Under the pieces are notes generated by a model that was given only the letters and a program-made list of their open reading frames with translations, searched no databases and had not been told where the DNA came from. Shown one piece after another: positions 43,837 to 53,394 of a stretch of DNA of 64,000 nt. Position numbers and translations under genes: made by a program. The stretch covers positions 54,080 through 118,079 of the forward strand of contig NZ_JACVXA010000007.1 of the NCBI RefSeq assembly GCF_014903745.1. Direction: 5' to 3'. Numbering within the stretch: the stretch's first letter is position 1; each line of letters begins with the position of its first letter. This DNA is from Mangrovicoccus algicola. Lineage in GTDB: Bacteria > Pseudomonadota > Alphaproteobacteria > Rhodobacterales > Rhodobacteraceae.

Positions 43837-44424
43837 TCAGGCCCCGCGCCCCTGTGCCGCCAGCCCTGCCAGCACGATCCGCAGCAGCCGGCACAGCGCG
43901 GCCTCGCGCCCGGGATGGGGGCCGCAGGTGATCAGCGCGGGATGCAGGAAACAGGCCATCGCCTCTTCCAGCATCTGCGCCTCGGGCAGGCCGCCGAGCC
44001 CGGCCTCCGCCAGCAGCCCCGCCAGTTCGCCGGTCATCGCCTCCAGATGCGCCCGGATCACCGGACGGTCCTCGCTGGTGGCGGCGTTGAACCCGAAGAA
44101 CACCTCCGGGTCGGAACGCGCCCGCGCGCTTTTCAGCCGGTAGCGGGCCAGGAACCAGGTCTCGATCCGGTCCGTCGCCGGGCCCGGCCGCGAACAGATC
44201 GCCGCCGTCTCGGCCCGCGCCTCCTCCAGCCAGGAGCCCGTGACCCCGTCCAGCAGCGCCGCCTTGTCGCGGAAATGGGCATAAAGCGCCGCGTGGCTGA
44301 CGCCCATGTCGCGCGCCACCTCGGCCAGGCGCAGCTTGGCGAAGCCATGTGTCCGGATGCGCTCCGCAGCGATGGCGACGGCCCGGCGGCGCACGGCCTC
44401 GGGGGACAATCCGGTTCTGGGCAC
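43837..44424 (-). CDS. TetR-family regulator, likely of the divergent MFS pump
   Basis: 195 residues, GTG start after AAGGAGGAG. HTH: RIRTHGFAKLRLAEVARDMG, then VSHAALYAHFRDKAALLDGV. The C-terminal domain (GVTGSWLEEARAETAAICSR, LAGLLAEAGLGGLPEA) is variable. Its possible promoter TTGATT-16-TAACCT (44482 to 44455, minus) is overlapped by TTAC-N13-GTAA (44458-44478), a candidate self-operator. The MFS gene starts 189 bases away in the other direction. Confidence 0.87.
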   Translation of the reverse strand: MPRTGLSPEAVRRRAVAIAAERIRTHGFAKLRLAEVARDMGVSHAALYAHFRDKAALLDGVTGSWLEEARAETAAICSRPGPATDRIETWFLARYRLKSARARSDPEVFFGFNAATSEDRPVIRAHLEAMTGELAGLLAEAGLGGLPEAQMLEEAMACFLHPALITCGPHPGREAALCRLLRIVLAGLAAQGRGA

Positions 44425-44613
44425 GCTGCTCCTCCTTGACTTCGAGACGTGTTCAGGTTACAGAAACCGCAAAACGTAATCAATCACCCGCGCGGCCCGG
44501 ACCTCCCCCTACCCGGACCGTTGCGGGTTTTCCATTGCCGAGCGCCCCGCCATCCCGCCGCCCGTCCGGGCCAGGGCCGGTGCCGGGGCCCCGTCCGACA
44601 AAGAGACCTTACC

Positions 44614-45822
44614 ATGCTGACCCTTCTCAGGGATCGCCGGGCCATCGCGCTGCTGCTGGCCGCTTCGCTGACGATCCTCTCCAACAGCCTCATCAGCCCC
44701 GCCCTTCCCGGGATCGAGGCGCGCTTTGCCGAGGAAGAGAATGCCGCGCTGCTGGCCCGCCTGCTGGTGACGGCGCCCTCGCTGATGGTGGCGCTGCTGG
44801 CGCCCTTCGCCGGCGCCATGGCCGACCGGTTCGGCCGCCGCCCGCAGCTTCTGATCGGGGTCGCGCTCTTCGCGCTGGCGGGCACGGCCGGGCTGTACCT
44901 GCCCAGCCTTCACCTCGTGCTGCTGTCGCGGCTGGTGCTGGGCGTGTCCGTCGCGCTGATCATGACCGCCCAGACGGCGCTGGTCGGCGATTTCTTCACC
45001 GGCACGGCGCGGTCGAATTTCATGGGGCTGCAGATCTCGGCCACCAATTTCGGCGGGCTGATCTTCCTGATGCTGGCCGGCTGGCTGGCGGCGATCTCGC
45101 CGGTCGGGCCCTTCGTGATCTACGGGGTCGCCCTGCTGTACCTGCCGCTGATGATGCTGTCGCTGAGGGGCACGGGCCGGGCACAGACCGGCACCGCCGC
45201 GGCCGGGGGGGCGGTGCCGCCCGGCGAGGGCGAGCCGCGCTGGATCGCCACGCTGGGGCTGGTCGTGCTGCTGGCGGCGCTGTGCTTCGTCTGCTTCTAC
45301 CTCCTGCCCACCCAGGCGCCCTATTTCCTTGCCACGCTGGGCCATCCCGAACCGCAGGCGGCGGGGCTGCTGATGGGGGCGATGACCCTGGCGGGCGGCT
45401 TCAGCTCGCTGCTGTTCGGGCATGTCCGGCTGCGGCTGGGGCGGGCCGGCACGCCCGCGCTGGGATTCCTGTTCTTCGCGGCGGGCTTCCTGCTCTTCGC
45501 GGCGGCGGAGGGATTCGGCCTGGTGCTGCTGGGCGGGGCGGCGATCGGCGCGGGCGGCGGATTGCTGATGCCGACCTTCCTGGGCGTCGCGGTCGAGGTC
45601 GCCCCGGCGCATCGCCGCGGCCTGGCCGCCGGGGCGATCACCACCAGCGTCTTCACCGGGCAGTTCCTGTCGCCGCTGGTCTCGACCCCGCTGATCGCCG
45701 CGCAGGGCTATGCCGGGACCTTCACCCTGACCGGCGGGCTGCTGATCCTGCTGGCGGTGCTGGCGCTGCTGGGGCTGCGCCCGCGGCGCGGGGCGGATGC
45801 GCCGCTGCATGTGGTGGCCTGA
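44614..45822 (+). CDS. MFS transporter, drug-efflux type
   Basis: 402 residues, 12 TM helices. Loop 2-3 motif A GAMADRFGRRPQLLIGVALF is intact, and RLVLGVSVALIMTAQTALVGD is the motif-B region with its arginine in TM4. This suggests a proton-driven 12-TM antiporter for drugs or small organics. Chosen start MLTLLRDRRAI; longer upstream reading is low-complexity. Divergent from a TetR gene, the usual arrangement for inducible efflux. Confidence 0.87.
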   Translation: MLTLLRDRRAIALLLAASLTILSNSLISPALPGIEARFAEEENAALLARLLVTAPSLMVALLAPFAGAMADRFGRRPQLLIGVALFALAGTAGLYLPSLHLVLLSRLVLGVSVALIMTAQTALVGDFFTGTARSNFMGLQISATNFGGLIFLMLAGWLAAISPVGPFVIYGVALLYLPLMMLSLRGTGRAQTGTAAAGGAVPPGEGEPRWIATLGLVVLLAALCFVCFYLLPTQAPYFLATLGHPEPQAAGLLMGAMTLAGGFSSLLFGHVRLRLGRAGTPALGFLFFAAGFLLFAAAEGFGLVLLGGAAIGAGGGLLMPTFLGVAVEVAPAHRRGLAAGAITTSVFTGQFLSPLVSTPLIAAQGYAGTFTLTGGLLILLAVLALLGLRPRRGADAPLHVVA

Positions 45823-45934
45823 CCCGGCGGCTTTCCCCGCCGGGGGTGGCCGCCACCGCCGGGCCCGCTAGATCCCGCAGCGGGGCGCGATGCAGGACCG
45901 CACGCGCCGCCGCAGCCGAGAAAGGACCCGACCC

Positions 45935-46966
45935 ATGCCGCAATCCGACAGCCGAAACCGCCGCTTCGTGCTGGCCCGCCGCCCCGAGGGCGAACCCGAT
46001 GCCGACACGCTGCGCCTGGAAACCGTCGAGCGCCCCGCCCCCGGCCCCGGGCAGATGCTGCTGCGCAACGAGTTCCTGTCGCTCGATCCCTATATGCGCG
46101 GCCGGATGAGCGACGCGCCCTCCTATGCCGCCCCGGTGGAAATCGGCGAGGTCATGGTCGGCGGCACCGTCGCCGAGGTGGTCAGCTCGGATGTCGCGGG
46201 CTTCGCCCCCGGCGACCGGGTCGTGGCCTTCGGCGGCTGGCAGGATTACGCAATCTCCGACGGCCGCGGCGTCATCAACATGGGCCCGGATCCGCAGAAC
46301 CCGTCCTGGGCGCTCGGCGTGCTGGGCATGCCGGGGCTGACCGCCTGGGCCGGGCTGACCCAGATCGGACAGCCGCAGAAGGGCGAGACCCTGGTCGTCG
46401 CCGGGGCAAGCGGCCCGGTGGGCGCCACGGTCGGCCAGATCGGCCGGATCCTGGGGCTGCGCGTCGTCGGCATCGCCGGGGGCGCCGAGAAATGCGCCCA
46501 TGTCACCGGCACGCTGGGCTTCGATGCCTGCATCGACTACAAGTCCGAGGGCTTCGCCGCGATGCTGGCGCAGGCGGTGCCCGACGGGATCGACATCTAT
46601 TTCGAGAATGTCGGCGGCGCGGTCTTCGACGCGGTCCTGCCGCTGCTGAACCCGCGGGCGCGGATCCCGGTCTGCGGGCTGATCTCGCAATACAACGCCA
46701 CCGGCCTGCCCGAGGGGCCGGACCGGCTGGGCCAGCTGATGGGCCAGGTGCTCAAGCGCCGCATGACCCTGCGCGGCTTCATCGTCTTCGACGATTTCGG
46801 CCATCTCTACGGGGAATTCGCCGAGGCGATGGGCGACTGGGTCCGGCAGGGGCGCATCCGCTACCGCGAGGAGATGATCGACGGGCTGGAAAACGCCCCC
46901 GCCGCCTTCATCGGGCTGCTGCGCGGCGAAGCCTTCGGCAAGCGGGTGATCCGGCTGAACGCCTGA
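45935..46966 (+). CDS. NADP-dependent oxidoreductase, CurA/leukotriene B4 dehydrogenase type
   Basis: 343 residues, medium-chain dehydrogenase without the structural zinc cysteines. Family segments: RNEFLSLDPYMRGRM, VGGTVAEVVSS, GMPGLTAWAGLTQIGQPQKG, the nucleotide motif AGASGPVGATVGQIGRILGL and DGIDIYFENVGGAVFDAV. Such enzymes reduce activated C=C bonds of enones (curcumin reductase CurA in E. coli). Convergent with the ABC operon; a CTGAGC/GCTCAG hairpin (46963-46979) spans both gene ends. Confidence 0.88.
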   Translation: MPQSDSRNRRFVLARRPEGEPDADTLRLETVERPAPGPGQMLLRNEFLSLDPYMRGRMSDAPSYAAPVEIGEVMVGGTVAEVVSSDVAGFAPGDRVVAFGGWQDYAISDGRGVINMGPDPQNPSWALGVLGMPGLTAWAGLTQIGQPQKGETLVVAGASGPVGATVGQIGRILGLRVVGIAGGAEKCAHVTGTLGFDACIDYKSEGFAAMLAQAVPDGIDIYFENVGGAVFDAVLPLLNPRARIPVCGLISQYNATGLPEGPDRLGQLMGQVLKRRMTLRGFIVFDDFGHLYGEFAEAMGDWVRQGRIRYREEMIDGLENAPAAFIGLLRGEAFGKRVIRLNA

Positions 46967-46975
46967 GCCCGCCGC

Positions 46976-47611
46976 TCAGCCGAGCGCCACGACCGGCCCC
47001 GCCGCCGCCACGGCATCCTCGCGGTCATGCGTGACCAGAAGCGCGGGGATGCCCGCCTCGCGGATCGTGGCCAGGACGAAGGCGCGGATGCCCTCGCGCC
47101 GTGCCGGGTCGAGCCCCGAGAAGGGTTCGTCCAGAAGCACCGCCCGGGGTTCGGCCAGCAGCGTGCGCATCAGCGCCGCGCGGGCCCGCTGCCCTCCCGA
47201 CAGGGTCGCGGGATCGCGGGGGCCCATGCCGCCCAGCCCGGCCTGTTCCAGGGCCTGCGCCACCGCCGCGCGCCGCGCCGCGCGGCCGCGGATCCGCGGC
47301 GTCAGGCCGAAGGCCAGGTTGTCGGCCACGGACAGATGCGGAAACAGCACCGCCTCCTGGAACAGCACCCCGATCCCGCGCCGCTCGGGCGGCAGCCCCG
47401 CCATGTCGCGCCCCTCCAGCAGCACCCGGCCGCGCAGGCGGAAGTCCGGCGCCAGATGCCCGCCCACCGCGGCCAGAAGCGTCGATTTGCCGACGCCCGA
47501 AGGGCCGGTGATGCTGGCCACCTCGCCCGGGGCCACGCACAGGTCGAGCGGTGCGAACAGCGCCGCGCCCGTCCCGTCCAGCACGGTCAGCCCTTCCAGC
47601 AGCAGGCTCAT
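46976..47611 (-). CDS. ynjD: ABC transporter ATPase, YnjD/ThiQ-like
   Basis: 211 residues, short like ThiQ and YnjD. Walker A GPSGVGKST, Q-loop VLFQEAVLFPHLSV, signature LSGGQRARAALMRTLLAEP, Walker B VLLDEPFSGLD and VTHDREDAVA are intact. It overlaps the permease by 4 bases. The gene order binding protein-double permease-ATPase matches E. coli ynjBCD. The transported compound is not known for that family. Confidence 0.82.
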   Translation of the reverse strand: MSLLLEGLTVLDGTGAALFAPLDLCVAPGEVASITGPSGVGKSTLLAAVGGHLAPDFRLRGRVLLEGRDMAGLPPERRGIGVLFQEAVLFPHLSVADNLAFGLTPRIRGRAARRAAVAQALEQAGLGGMGPRDPATLSGGQRARAALMRTLLAEPRAVLLDEPFSGLDPARREGIRAFVLATIREAGIPALLVTHDREDAVAAAGPVVALG

Positions 47612-49302
47612 GCCGCCCCCCGCAGCGCGCGGCGGTTGCGGTGGAGGAGCGCAGGCAGGCTCAGCGCCGCCAGGAACCCCGCCCAGGGCAGCGCCGCCTG
47701 CAGCACCGCATGCACCGCCGCCACGCGCCGGTCGGCGCCCGAGGCCAGCGCCACCGCCTCGGTGGTCAGCGTCGCGATCCGGCCCCCGCCCAGCAGCAGC
47801 GTCGGCAGGTATTGCGCCACCGAGACGGCGAAGCCGATTGCCGCCGCCAGCGCCAGCGGCGCCGCCAGAACCGGCAGCTTGACCCGCCACAGCCGCCGCG
47901 CCGGCCCCGCGCCAAGCGCTGCCGCACTGCGCGCCAGGCGCGGATCCAGCGCCCGCCACGGCCCGGCCAGCGCGATGAACACATAGGGCAGAACGAAAAG
48001 CCAGTGGCCCCAGATCACCGCCGCCAAGGGCGGCAGAGGCAGGGAAAGCGTCATCCCCGCCAGCCCGATCAGGAAGGACAGCTGCGGCAGCAGGAGCGGC
48101 AGGTAGAGCGCCGCCGTCATCCAGCGGTCGCCCTGCGGCCGCCCCAGCCGGTCCGCGCCTTCCAGCCAGGCCACCGCCGCGGCCAGCGCCATGGCCGCAC
48201 AGGCCGCCGCGATCCCCAGCGTGCCCAGAGCCGTCGCGCCCCAGCGCCCGGCATCCTGCCAGGCCCCGGCGCTCAGCCGCGCCGGAAACGGATCGGGCCA
48301 GCGCCAGGCGAAGGTCACCGACCACAGGAGGATCGCCGCCAGCGCCAGCGCGGCAAGCCCTGCCAGCCCCGCCAGAAGCGCAAGCGGCAGCCCCAGCGCC
48401 CGGTCGGCCCCCGCCATGCGCCGTCCCCGCCGCAGCGCCGCGCGGGTTCGCAGCCCCGCCAGCCGCGCGCCGCCCAGCACCAGCGCGGCGGCGACCCCGG
48501 TCAGGACCAGCTGCATGATCCCCCCCGCCGAGGCCGGCAGGATCGCGCGCGGATCGGGATCGGAGAAAAGCCGCGCGACCAGAACCGACAGAGTCGGCGG
48601 GGTGGAGGGGCCGAGGATCTGCGCCATGTCCACGACCGAGACCGAGAAGGCCAGCACCACCAGCACCGGCAGGCGGATCAGCGGCCAGAGCTGCGGCAGC
48701 AGGATCCGCAGCCAGATCGCCGCCCGCCCGTAGCCCAGCGACCGCCCGGCCGCCATATGCGCGGCGACCGGGATCTGGCCCAGCCCCGCCACCGCCATGG
48801 CCAGCAGGAAGGGCAGTTCCTTGACCGCCAGCCCCAGGATCAGCGCCAGCCCGAGCGGATCGCCCACCGTCGCGACATCCGGCGGCCGGTCCCAGCCCAG
48901 AAGCGGCGCCAGCCCCCGCGCGATCCAGCCCGAGGGCGCCAGCACGAAGGCCAGCCCGATGGCCATGGCGGCATGGGGGGCGGCCAGCACCGGGGCAAGC
49001 ATGCGTCCCGCCCGGCCCAGCCCCGGACCGCCCTGCAGCGCCGCCACCGCCCCCAGCGCCACGCCCAGCGACAGGAGCGTCGCCGCCAGTCCGGTCCATA
49101 GCGACAGCGCGGCGGCACGGGCCAGCCCCGGCTCCGCCAGGAGCGCGCGCCATGCGGACAGGTCGGGCCCCCGCGCGCCGAGCGCCGGGAAATGCCCGAA
49201 GGCCGCCGCGAGGCTCTGGCCCAGCCCGGCCAGCACCGGCAGGACCAGCCCCAGCACCAGAACCGCCCCGGCGGCGATCCGCAGGAGGCGGCCGGATCTC
49301 AT
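47608..49302 (-). CDS. ynjC: ABC transporter double-length permease, YnjC-like
   Basis: 564 residues, two tandem binding-protein-dependent permease units (about residues 1-270 and 290-564), each with an EAA-like loop: HMAAGRSLGYGRAAIWLRILL in the first and ARSAAALGAGPARRLWRVKLP in the second. Twelve TM helices expected. Internal duplication of this kind is found in ThiP, FbpB and YnjC proteins. Overlaps both neighbours by 4 bases. Confidence 0.85.
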   Translation of the reverse strand: MRSGRLLRIAAGAVLVLGLVLPVLAGLGQSLAAAFGHFPALGARGPDLSAWRALLAEPGLARAAALSLWTGLAATLLSLGVALGAVAALQGGPGLGRAGRMLAPVLAAPHAAMAIGLAFVLAPSGWIARGLAPLLGWDRPPDVATVGDPLGLALILGLAVKELPFLLAMAVAGLGQIPVAAHMAAGRSLGYGRAAIWLRILLPQLWPLIRLPVLVVLAFSVSVVDMAQILGPSTPPTLSVLVARLFSDPDPRAILPASAGGIMQLVLTGVAAALVLGGARLAGLRTRAALRRGRRMAGADRALGLPLALLAGLAGLAALALAAILLWSVTFAWRWPDPFPARLSAGAWQDAGRWGATALGTLGIAAACAAMALAAAVAWLEGADRLGRPQGDRWMTAALYLPLLLPQLSFLIGLAGMTLSLPLPPLAAVIWGHWLFVLPYVFIALAGPWRALDPRLARSAAALGAGPARRLWRVKLPVLAAPLALAAAIGFAVSVAQYLPTLLLGGGRIATLTTEAVALASGADRRVAAVHAVLQAALPWAGFLAALSLPALLHRNRRALRGAA

Positions 49303-50507
49303 CTGGCGTAGCGCTGCTGCCAGTCCGCGGTCAGCCGGGTCATCCAGGCGGGATCGGGTTCGGGCAGGACCGCGCCCAGATCCTCCAGCGCGGGCAGGGC
49401 CGGGTCCTGCGGCAGCGCCGCGAAGGCGGCCTGTCCCGCCTCGTCCAGCCGCGCGGGATCCAGCACCGAGAAGGATCCCAGCACGTCGATATCCTGCATA
49501 TGCGCCTGCACCTGCGGATCCAGCAGCGCATTCGCCACCACCCGCGCCCCCGCCGCATGGGCGGCATTGTAGGGAATGGCGACGAAGCTGACATTGCCGA
49601 TGCTGCCGGGCGCGGGCACATGCACGCGCACCGTGTCGGGCAGCAGCCCGTCGCGGATCGCCGCCGCGGCAGAGGCCGGGTCGAAGGACATCGCCAGGTC
49701 GACCTCGCCATCGTTCAGCAGCTGCCGCTGGGCGAATTCATTGGCGGGAAAGGCGGTGCCGTCGCGCCACAGATGCGGGCGCAGCGCCTCGTACCACTGC
49801 CACAGCGGGGCGGTGGCGGCGCCATAGCTGTCATCGCCGGGCGGCACGGACAGGTCGGTGCCCGCGGGGGCCAGTTCGATCAGCGCCTGTTTCAGGAAGG
49901 TCGCGCCCATGAAATTCGACGGGTCGGGATGGGTGATCCGCCCCGGATGCGCCGCCGCCCAGTCCGGCCAGTCCGCCATGCGCGCCGGCGGCGCGCCGAT
50001 CCGCGCGGTATCGTAGGTGAAGACGAACTTGGCCAGCCGCCAGGGCGATTCCAGCCCCTCCACCGGCACGGTGAAATCGACCGTGTTGGCCGATCCCGGC
50101 GACAGGTCCAGCCAGCGCGCATTGGGCAGATCCGCCACGAACGGCCCCTGCAGAAGGCCCTGCGCCTTCATCGCGGCGAAATTCGGCCCGTTGATCCAGA
50201 TCAGGTCGACGGCGCCGCCCTCGTCGCGCCCGGCCGCCTTCTCGGCGACGACGCGGGCCACGGCCTCGGCCGTGTCGCTTAGCTTGACCTGGCGCAGGGT
50301 GACGCCCTGCCCGGTCTCGAGCCTGCCGCCCAGCCAGGCAAGGAAGGCATTGGTCCGCTCATCCCCGCCCCAGGCGTGGAAATAGACGGTCTGTCCGCGC
50401 GCCTCCTGCAACGTCTCCTGCCAGTCCCCGGCACGGGACGCGGCGGGCGGCAGGGCGCCGGCGGCAAGGCCGAGGGCGGCGGCAAGGGCGGCGATCAGGG
50501 TCTTCAT
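49299..50507 (-). CDS. ynjB: ABC substrate-binding protein, YnjB-like
   Basis: 402 residues from MKTLIAALAA with a signal peptide ending near ASRAGDW. The segments TVYFHAWGGDERTNAFLAWL, DLIWINGPNFAAMKAQGLLQG and SPWRLAKFVFTYD fit the YnjB family of extracellular solute-binding proteins related to thiamine/iron/spermidine binders. The operon with a CDP-alcohol phosphatidyltransferase and a TVP38-type protein recalls E. coli ydjXYZ-ynjABCDEF. Ligand unknown. Confidence 0.82.
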   Translation of the reverse strand: MKTLIAALAAALGLAAGALPPAASRAGDWQETLQEARGQTVYFHAWGGDERTNAFLAWLGGRLETGQGVTLRQVKLSDTAEAVARVVAEKAAGRDEGGAVDLIWINGPNFAAMKAQGLLQGPFVADLPNARWLDLSPGSANTVDFTVPVEGLESPWRLAKFVFTYDTARIGAPPARMADWPDWAAAHPGRITHPDPSNFMGATFLKQALIELAPAGTDLSVPPGDDSYGAATAPLWQWYEALRPHLWRDGTAFPANEFAQRQLLNDGEVDLAMSFDPASAAAAIRDGLLPDTVRVHVPAPGSIGNVSFVAIPYNAAHAAGARVVANALLDPQVQAHMQDIDVLGSFSVLDPARLDEAGQAAFAALPQDPALPALEDLGAVLPEPDPAWMTRLTADWQQRYAR

Positions 50508-50529
50508 CGGAAACTCCCTCGGGTCGGGC

Positions 50530-51135
50530 TCAGCGAAAGGCGGTCCAGCCCATCCACCAGCGCAGAAGCGTGGTGATGGCGCAGGCGGCGGCGAAGATCC
50601 AGGCCAGCACGGCGAAGGCCTGGGGCAGGAGGCACATGGCAAGGAAGACGGCGATCGTCTCGAAACCCTCGGTCAGGCCGCCGAGATAATAGATCCCCTT
50701 CTGCGGAAAGGCAGAGGACGTCGTGCCGCGCCGCGCCGCGATGGCGGAGAAGGCCAGGAAGGAGGACCCGGTCCCGACGAAGGCGGCGATCAGCACCGCG
50801 GCGGGCAGGGCATTGGCCGCGGGGTCGTGGAGGGCAAAGCCCAGGGGCACCAGCGCGTAGAAGAGGAAATCCAGCGAAATGTCGAGAAAGGCGCCGCGAT
50901 CGGTCGGGCCCGCGATGCGCGCCACTGCCCCGTCCAGCCCGTCCATCACCCGGTTCGCCGCGATCAGCGCCGCCGCCCAGGGCCACAGCCCGAATGCCAG
51001 CGCCGCCACGGCCATGAGCCCGACCAGGAACCCCGCAATGCTGATCGCGTCGGCGGAGATGCCGCGCGCCGCCAGCCATTGCGCGGGCGGCTGCAGCACG
51101 GCGCGCTGCAGCGGCAGGAGGCGCGCGTCGATCAT
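50530..51135 (-). CDS. ynjF: CDP-alcohol phosphatidyltransferase family protein, YnjF-like
   Basis: 201 residues, about six TM helices. The catalytic motif is complete: D65, D68, G69, R73, G81, D85 and D89 in DGLDGAVARIAGPTDRGAFL followed by DISLD. Enzymes of this family transfer a phosphatidyl or similar group from CDP-lipid to an alcohol at the inner membrane. The acceptor is unknown for YnjF proteins. The start overlaps the upstream TVP38-oxidoreductase stop by 4 bases; a 22-base gap follows to the binding protein. Confidence 0.85.
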   Translation of the reverse strand: MIDARLLPLQRAVLQPPAQWLAARGISADAISIAGFLVGLMAVAALAFGLWPWAAALIAANRVMDGLDGAVARIAGPTDRGAFLDISLDFLFYALVPLGFALHDPAANALPAAVLIAAFVGTGSSFLAFSAIAARRGTTSSAFPQKGIYYLGGLTEGFETIAVFLAMCLLPQAFAVLAWIFAAACAITTLLRWWMGWTAFR

Positions 51136-53291
51136 CCGCGCCTCCAGCGGTGGAACCGCTCCAGCAGGCGCAGCGCGCGCGGGTTCACATGGCCCCGCCG
51201 CCAGGCCCCGGCCGCCGCCTTGTTCGCCTCCGCCCAGGTCGGGTAGACATGGATCGTGCCGAGGATCTTGTTCAGGCCCAGCCCGTGCTTCATCGCGGTG
51301 ACGAATTCGCCGATCATCTCGCCCGCATGGGCCCCGGCGATGGTCGCGCCCAGGATGCGGTCCCGGCCCGGCACGGTCAGCACCTTGACGAAGCCCTGCG
51401 CCGCGCCCTCGGTGACGGCGCGGTCGAGACCGGACAGCTCGTAGCGGGTGACCTCATGGGGGATGCCCTTCTGCTGCGCCTCGGTTTCCGACAGGCCGAC
51501 GCGGGCGATCTCGGGATCGGTGAAGGTGGCCCGCGGGATCACCCGGTAATCCGCCCGGAACCGCTTCAGCCCGCCGAAAAGCGCGTTGACCGCCGCGTAC
51601 CAGGCCTGATGCGAGGCAGTATGCGTGAACTGGAAGGGCCCGGCAACATCGCCCGCCGCCAGGATGTTGGGATAGCGCGTCTCCAGGAAGTCGTTCGTCT
51701 CCACCACCTGCCCGGCGGGAATGCCCATCTCCTCCAGGCCCATCCCTTCCAGCCGCGCGGCGCGGCCCGTGGCGACGAGGATCTCGTCGAAGCCGATCCG
51801 GCGCGTTCCCTGCGCGGTCTCGATCTCGATCCACTTGCCGCCATCGGGCCCGTCCCCGCGCCCGCAGGCCGTGGCGCGCGATCCGGTCAGGACCGTCACC
51901 CCGTCCTCGCGCAGCGCGGCGCTCACCAGTTCCGACACTTCCGCGTCCTCGCGGCCCAGCAGCCGGTCGGCCGCCTCGATCTGGGTGACGTCCGATCCCA
52001 GCCGGGCGAAGGCCTGGGCCAGTTCGCAGCCGATCGGGCCGCCGCCCAGCACGACCAGGCGCGCCGGCGCGTCGGGACGGTGCCGCAGCCGGTCCCACAG
52101 CGTGTCCGAGGTCAGCGGGCCGACCTCCTCCAGCCCCGGGACCGGCGGCAGGGCGGGGCGCGCGCCGGTGGCGAGGATGACGGCGCGCGTGCTCAGCCGC
52201 TGCGTGCCGCCGTCATGGCCCGCGATCTCGACCGTCCAGGGATCAATGAGCCGCGCGCGCCCGCGGATCACCTCCACCCCCAGCCCTTCGTAGCGCGCGA
52301 CGCTGTCATGGGGCGCGATGGTCGCGATGGCGGCATGCACCCGTTCCATCACCCGGTCGAAGGGCACGTGCGGCGCCGCCCCGGTCAGGCCCCAATCGGC
52401 GGCGCGGCGCATCTGGCGGGCCAGACCGGCGCTGCGGATCAGCGTCTTGGAGGGGACACAGCCGTAATTCAGGCAATCCCCGCCCATCTCGCCGGCCTCG
52501 ACCAGCGTCACCCGCGCCTTCACCGCCGCCGCGATATAGGCCGAGACCAGCCCGGCAGAGCCCGCCCCGATCACCACCAGGTTGCGGTCGAACCGTTTCG
52601 GGCGGGTCCAGCCGGCATAGGCCCGGCGGCGCCGCCACAGGCCGATCGCCCCGCGCGCCGCCCATGGAAAGGCCGCGAGCGCCGCGAAGGAGGCCAGCAC
52701 CGGCCCCGAGACCAGACCCGAGAGGCTGTCCAGCCGCGCCAGCTGGGTGCCTGCATTCACATAGACCGCCGTGCCCGCCAGCATCCCCGCCTGGCTGACC
52801 CAGTAGAAGGTCCGCGCCCGGATCGGGCCCAGCCCCATCAGCAGGTTCAGCGCGAAGAAGGGCACCACCGGGATCAGCCGCAGCGAGAACAGGTAGAACG
52901 CCCCGTCCCGCGCCAGGCCGGCCTCCAGCCCCGCGGCCCGCGCGCCCAGCTTTGCCCGCACCCAGTCGCGCGCCAGGTAGCGCGCCACCAGGAAGGCCAG
53001 GGTCGCGCCGATGGCCGAGGCGAAGGAGACCAGCACCAGTCCCTGCCAGAACCCGAACAGCGCCCCCCCCGCCAGGGTCAGCCACAGCGCCACCGGCAGG
53101 GACAGCGCGGTGACGGCGACATAGGCGGCGAAGAACAGCGCCGCCGCCGCCAGCGGATGCGCGGCGCGCAGATCCGCGACAGCCTCCAGATGCGCCCGCA
53201 GCGCGGACAGATCCAGGTCCTGCCCGCGCAGGAGCCACAGCAGGCCCGCGACCAGCAGGCCGAGGCCGATGAGGAGAAGGGGTTTCTTCAT
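51132..53291 (-). CDS. Fusion of TVP38/TMEM64 membrane domain and flavin disulfide oxidoreductase
   Basis: 719 residues. Residues 1-215 are a TVP38/DedA-like membrane domain (LSLPVALWLTLAGGALFGFW, then FLVARYLARDWV and SLRLIPVVPFFALNLLMGLG). From residue 236 follows a complete class I pyridine nucleotide-disulfide oxidoreductase related to MerA and dihydrolipoamide dehydrogenase: FAD motif VIGAGSAGLVSAY, redox pair Cys273/Cys278 in GGDCLNYGCVPSKTL, NAD(P) motif VLGGGPIGCELAQA and C-terminal HVYPTWAEANK. There is no HMA domain and no C-terminal mercury cysteine pair, so it is not a true mercuric reductase. First gene of the ynj-like operon. Confidence 0.9.
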   Translation of the reverse strand: MKKPLLLIGLGLLVAGLLWLLRGQDLDLSALRAHLEAVADLRAAHPLAAAALFFAAYVAVTALSLPVALWLTLAGGALFGFWQGLVLVSFASAIGATLAFLVARYLARDWVRAKLGARAAGLEAGLARDGAFYLFSLRLIPVVPFFALNLLMGLGPIRARTFYWVSQAGMLAGTAVYVNAGTQLARLDSLSGLVSGPVLASFAALAAFPWAARGAIGLWRRRRAYAGWTRPKRFDRNLVVIGAGSAGLVSAYIAAAVKARVTLVEAGEMGGDCLNYGCVPSKTLIRSAGLARQMRRAADWGLTGAAPHVPFDRVMERVHAAIATIAPHDSVARYEGLGVEVIRGRARLIDPWTVEIAGHDGGTQRLSTRAVILATGARPALPPVPGLEEVGPLTSDTLWDRLRHRPDAPARLVVLGGGPIGCELAQAFARLGSDVTQIEAADRLLGREDAEVSELVSAALREDGVTVLTGSRATACGRGDGPDGGKWIEIETAQGTRRIGFDEILVATGRAARLEGMGLEEMGIPAGQVVETNDFLETRYPNILAAGDVAGPFQFTHTASHQAWYAAVNALFGGLKRFRADYRVIPRATFTDPEIARVGLSETEAQQKGIPHEVTRYELSGLDRAVTEGAAQGFVKVLTVPGRDRILGATIAGAHAGEMIGEFVTAMKHGLGLNKILGTIHVYPTWAEANKAAAGAWRRGHVNPRALRLLERFHRWRRG

Positions 53292-53394
53292 GTATCCGTC
53301 TTTTCAGCTGGCGCCGGGCGGAACGGCCGGGCGCGATGTCGGTGGGGCGGCGCGCCCGGGGCACGCGGCGCAGGCGGGGATGCGGGGGGCGGCA

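Noticed and set aside
46976..50507. Thiamine importer ThiBPQ
   Set aside because: Similar architecture, but no thiamine (TPP) riboswitch is seen upstream and the operon partners (YnjF, TVP38 domain) fit ynjBCD better.
51132..53291. Mercuric reductase
   Set aside because: The redox CxxxxC is shared by the whole family, but the N-terminal metal-binding domain and C-terminal cysteine pair of MerA are missing, and no mer genes are near.
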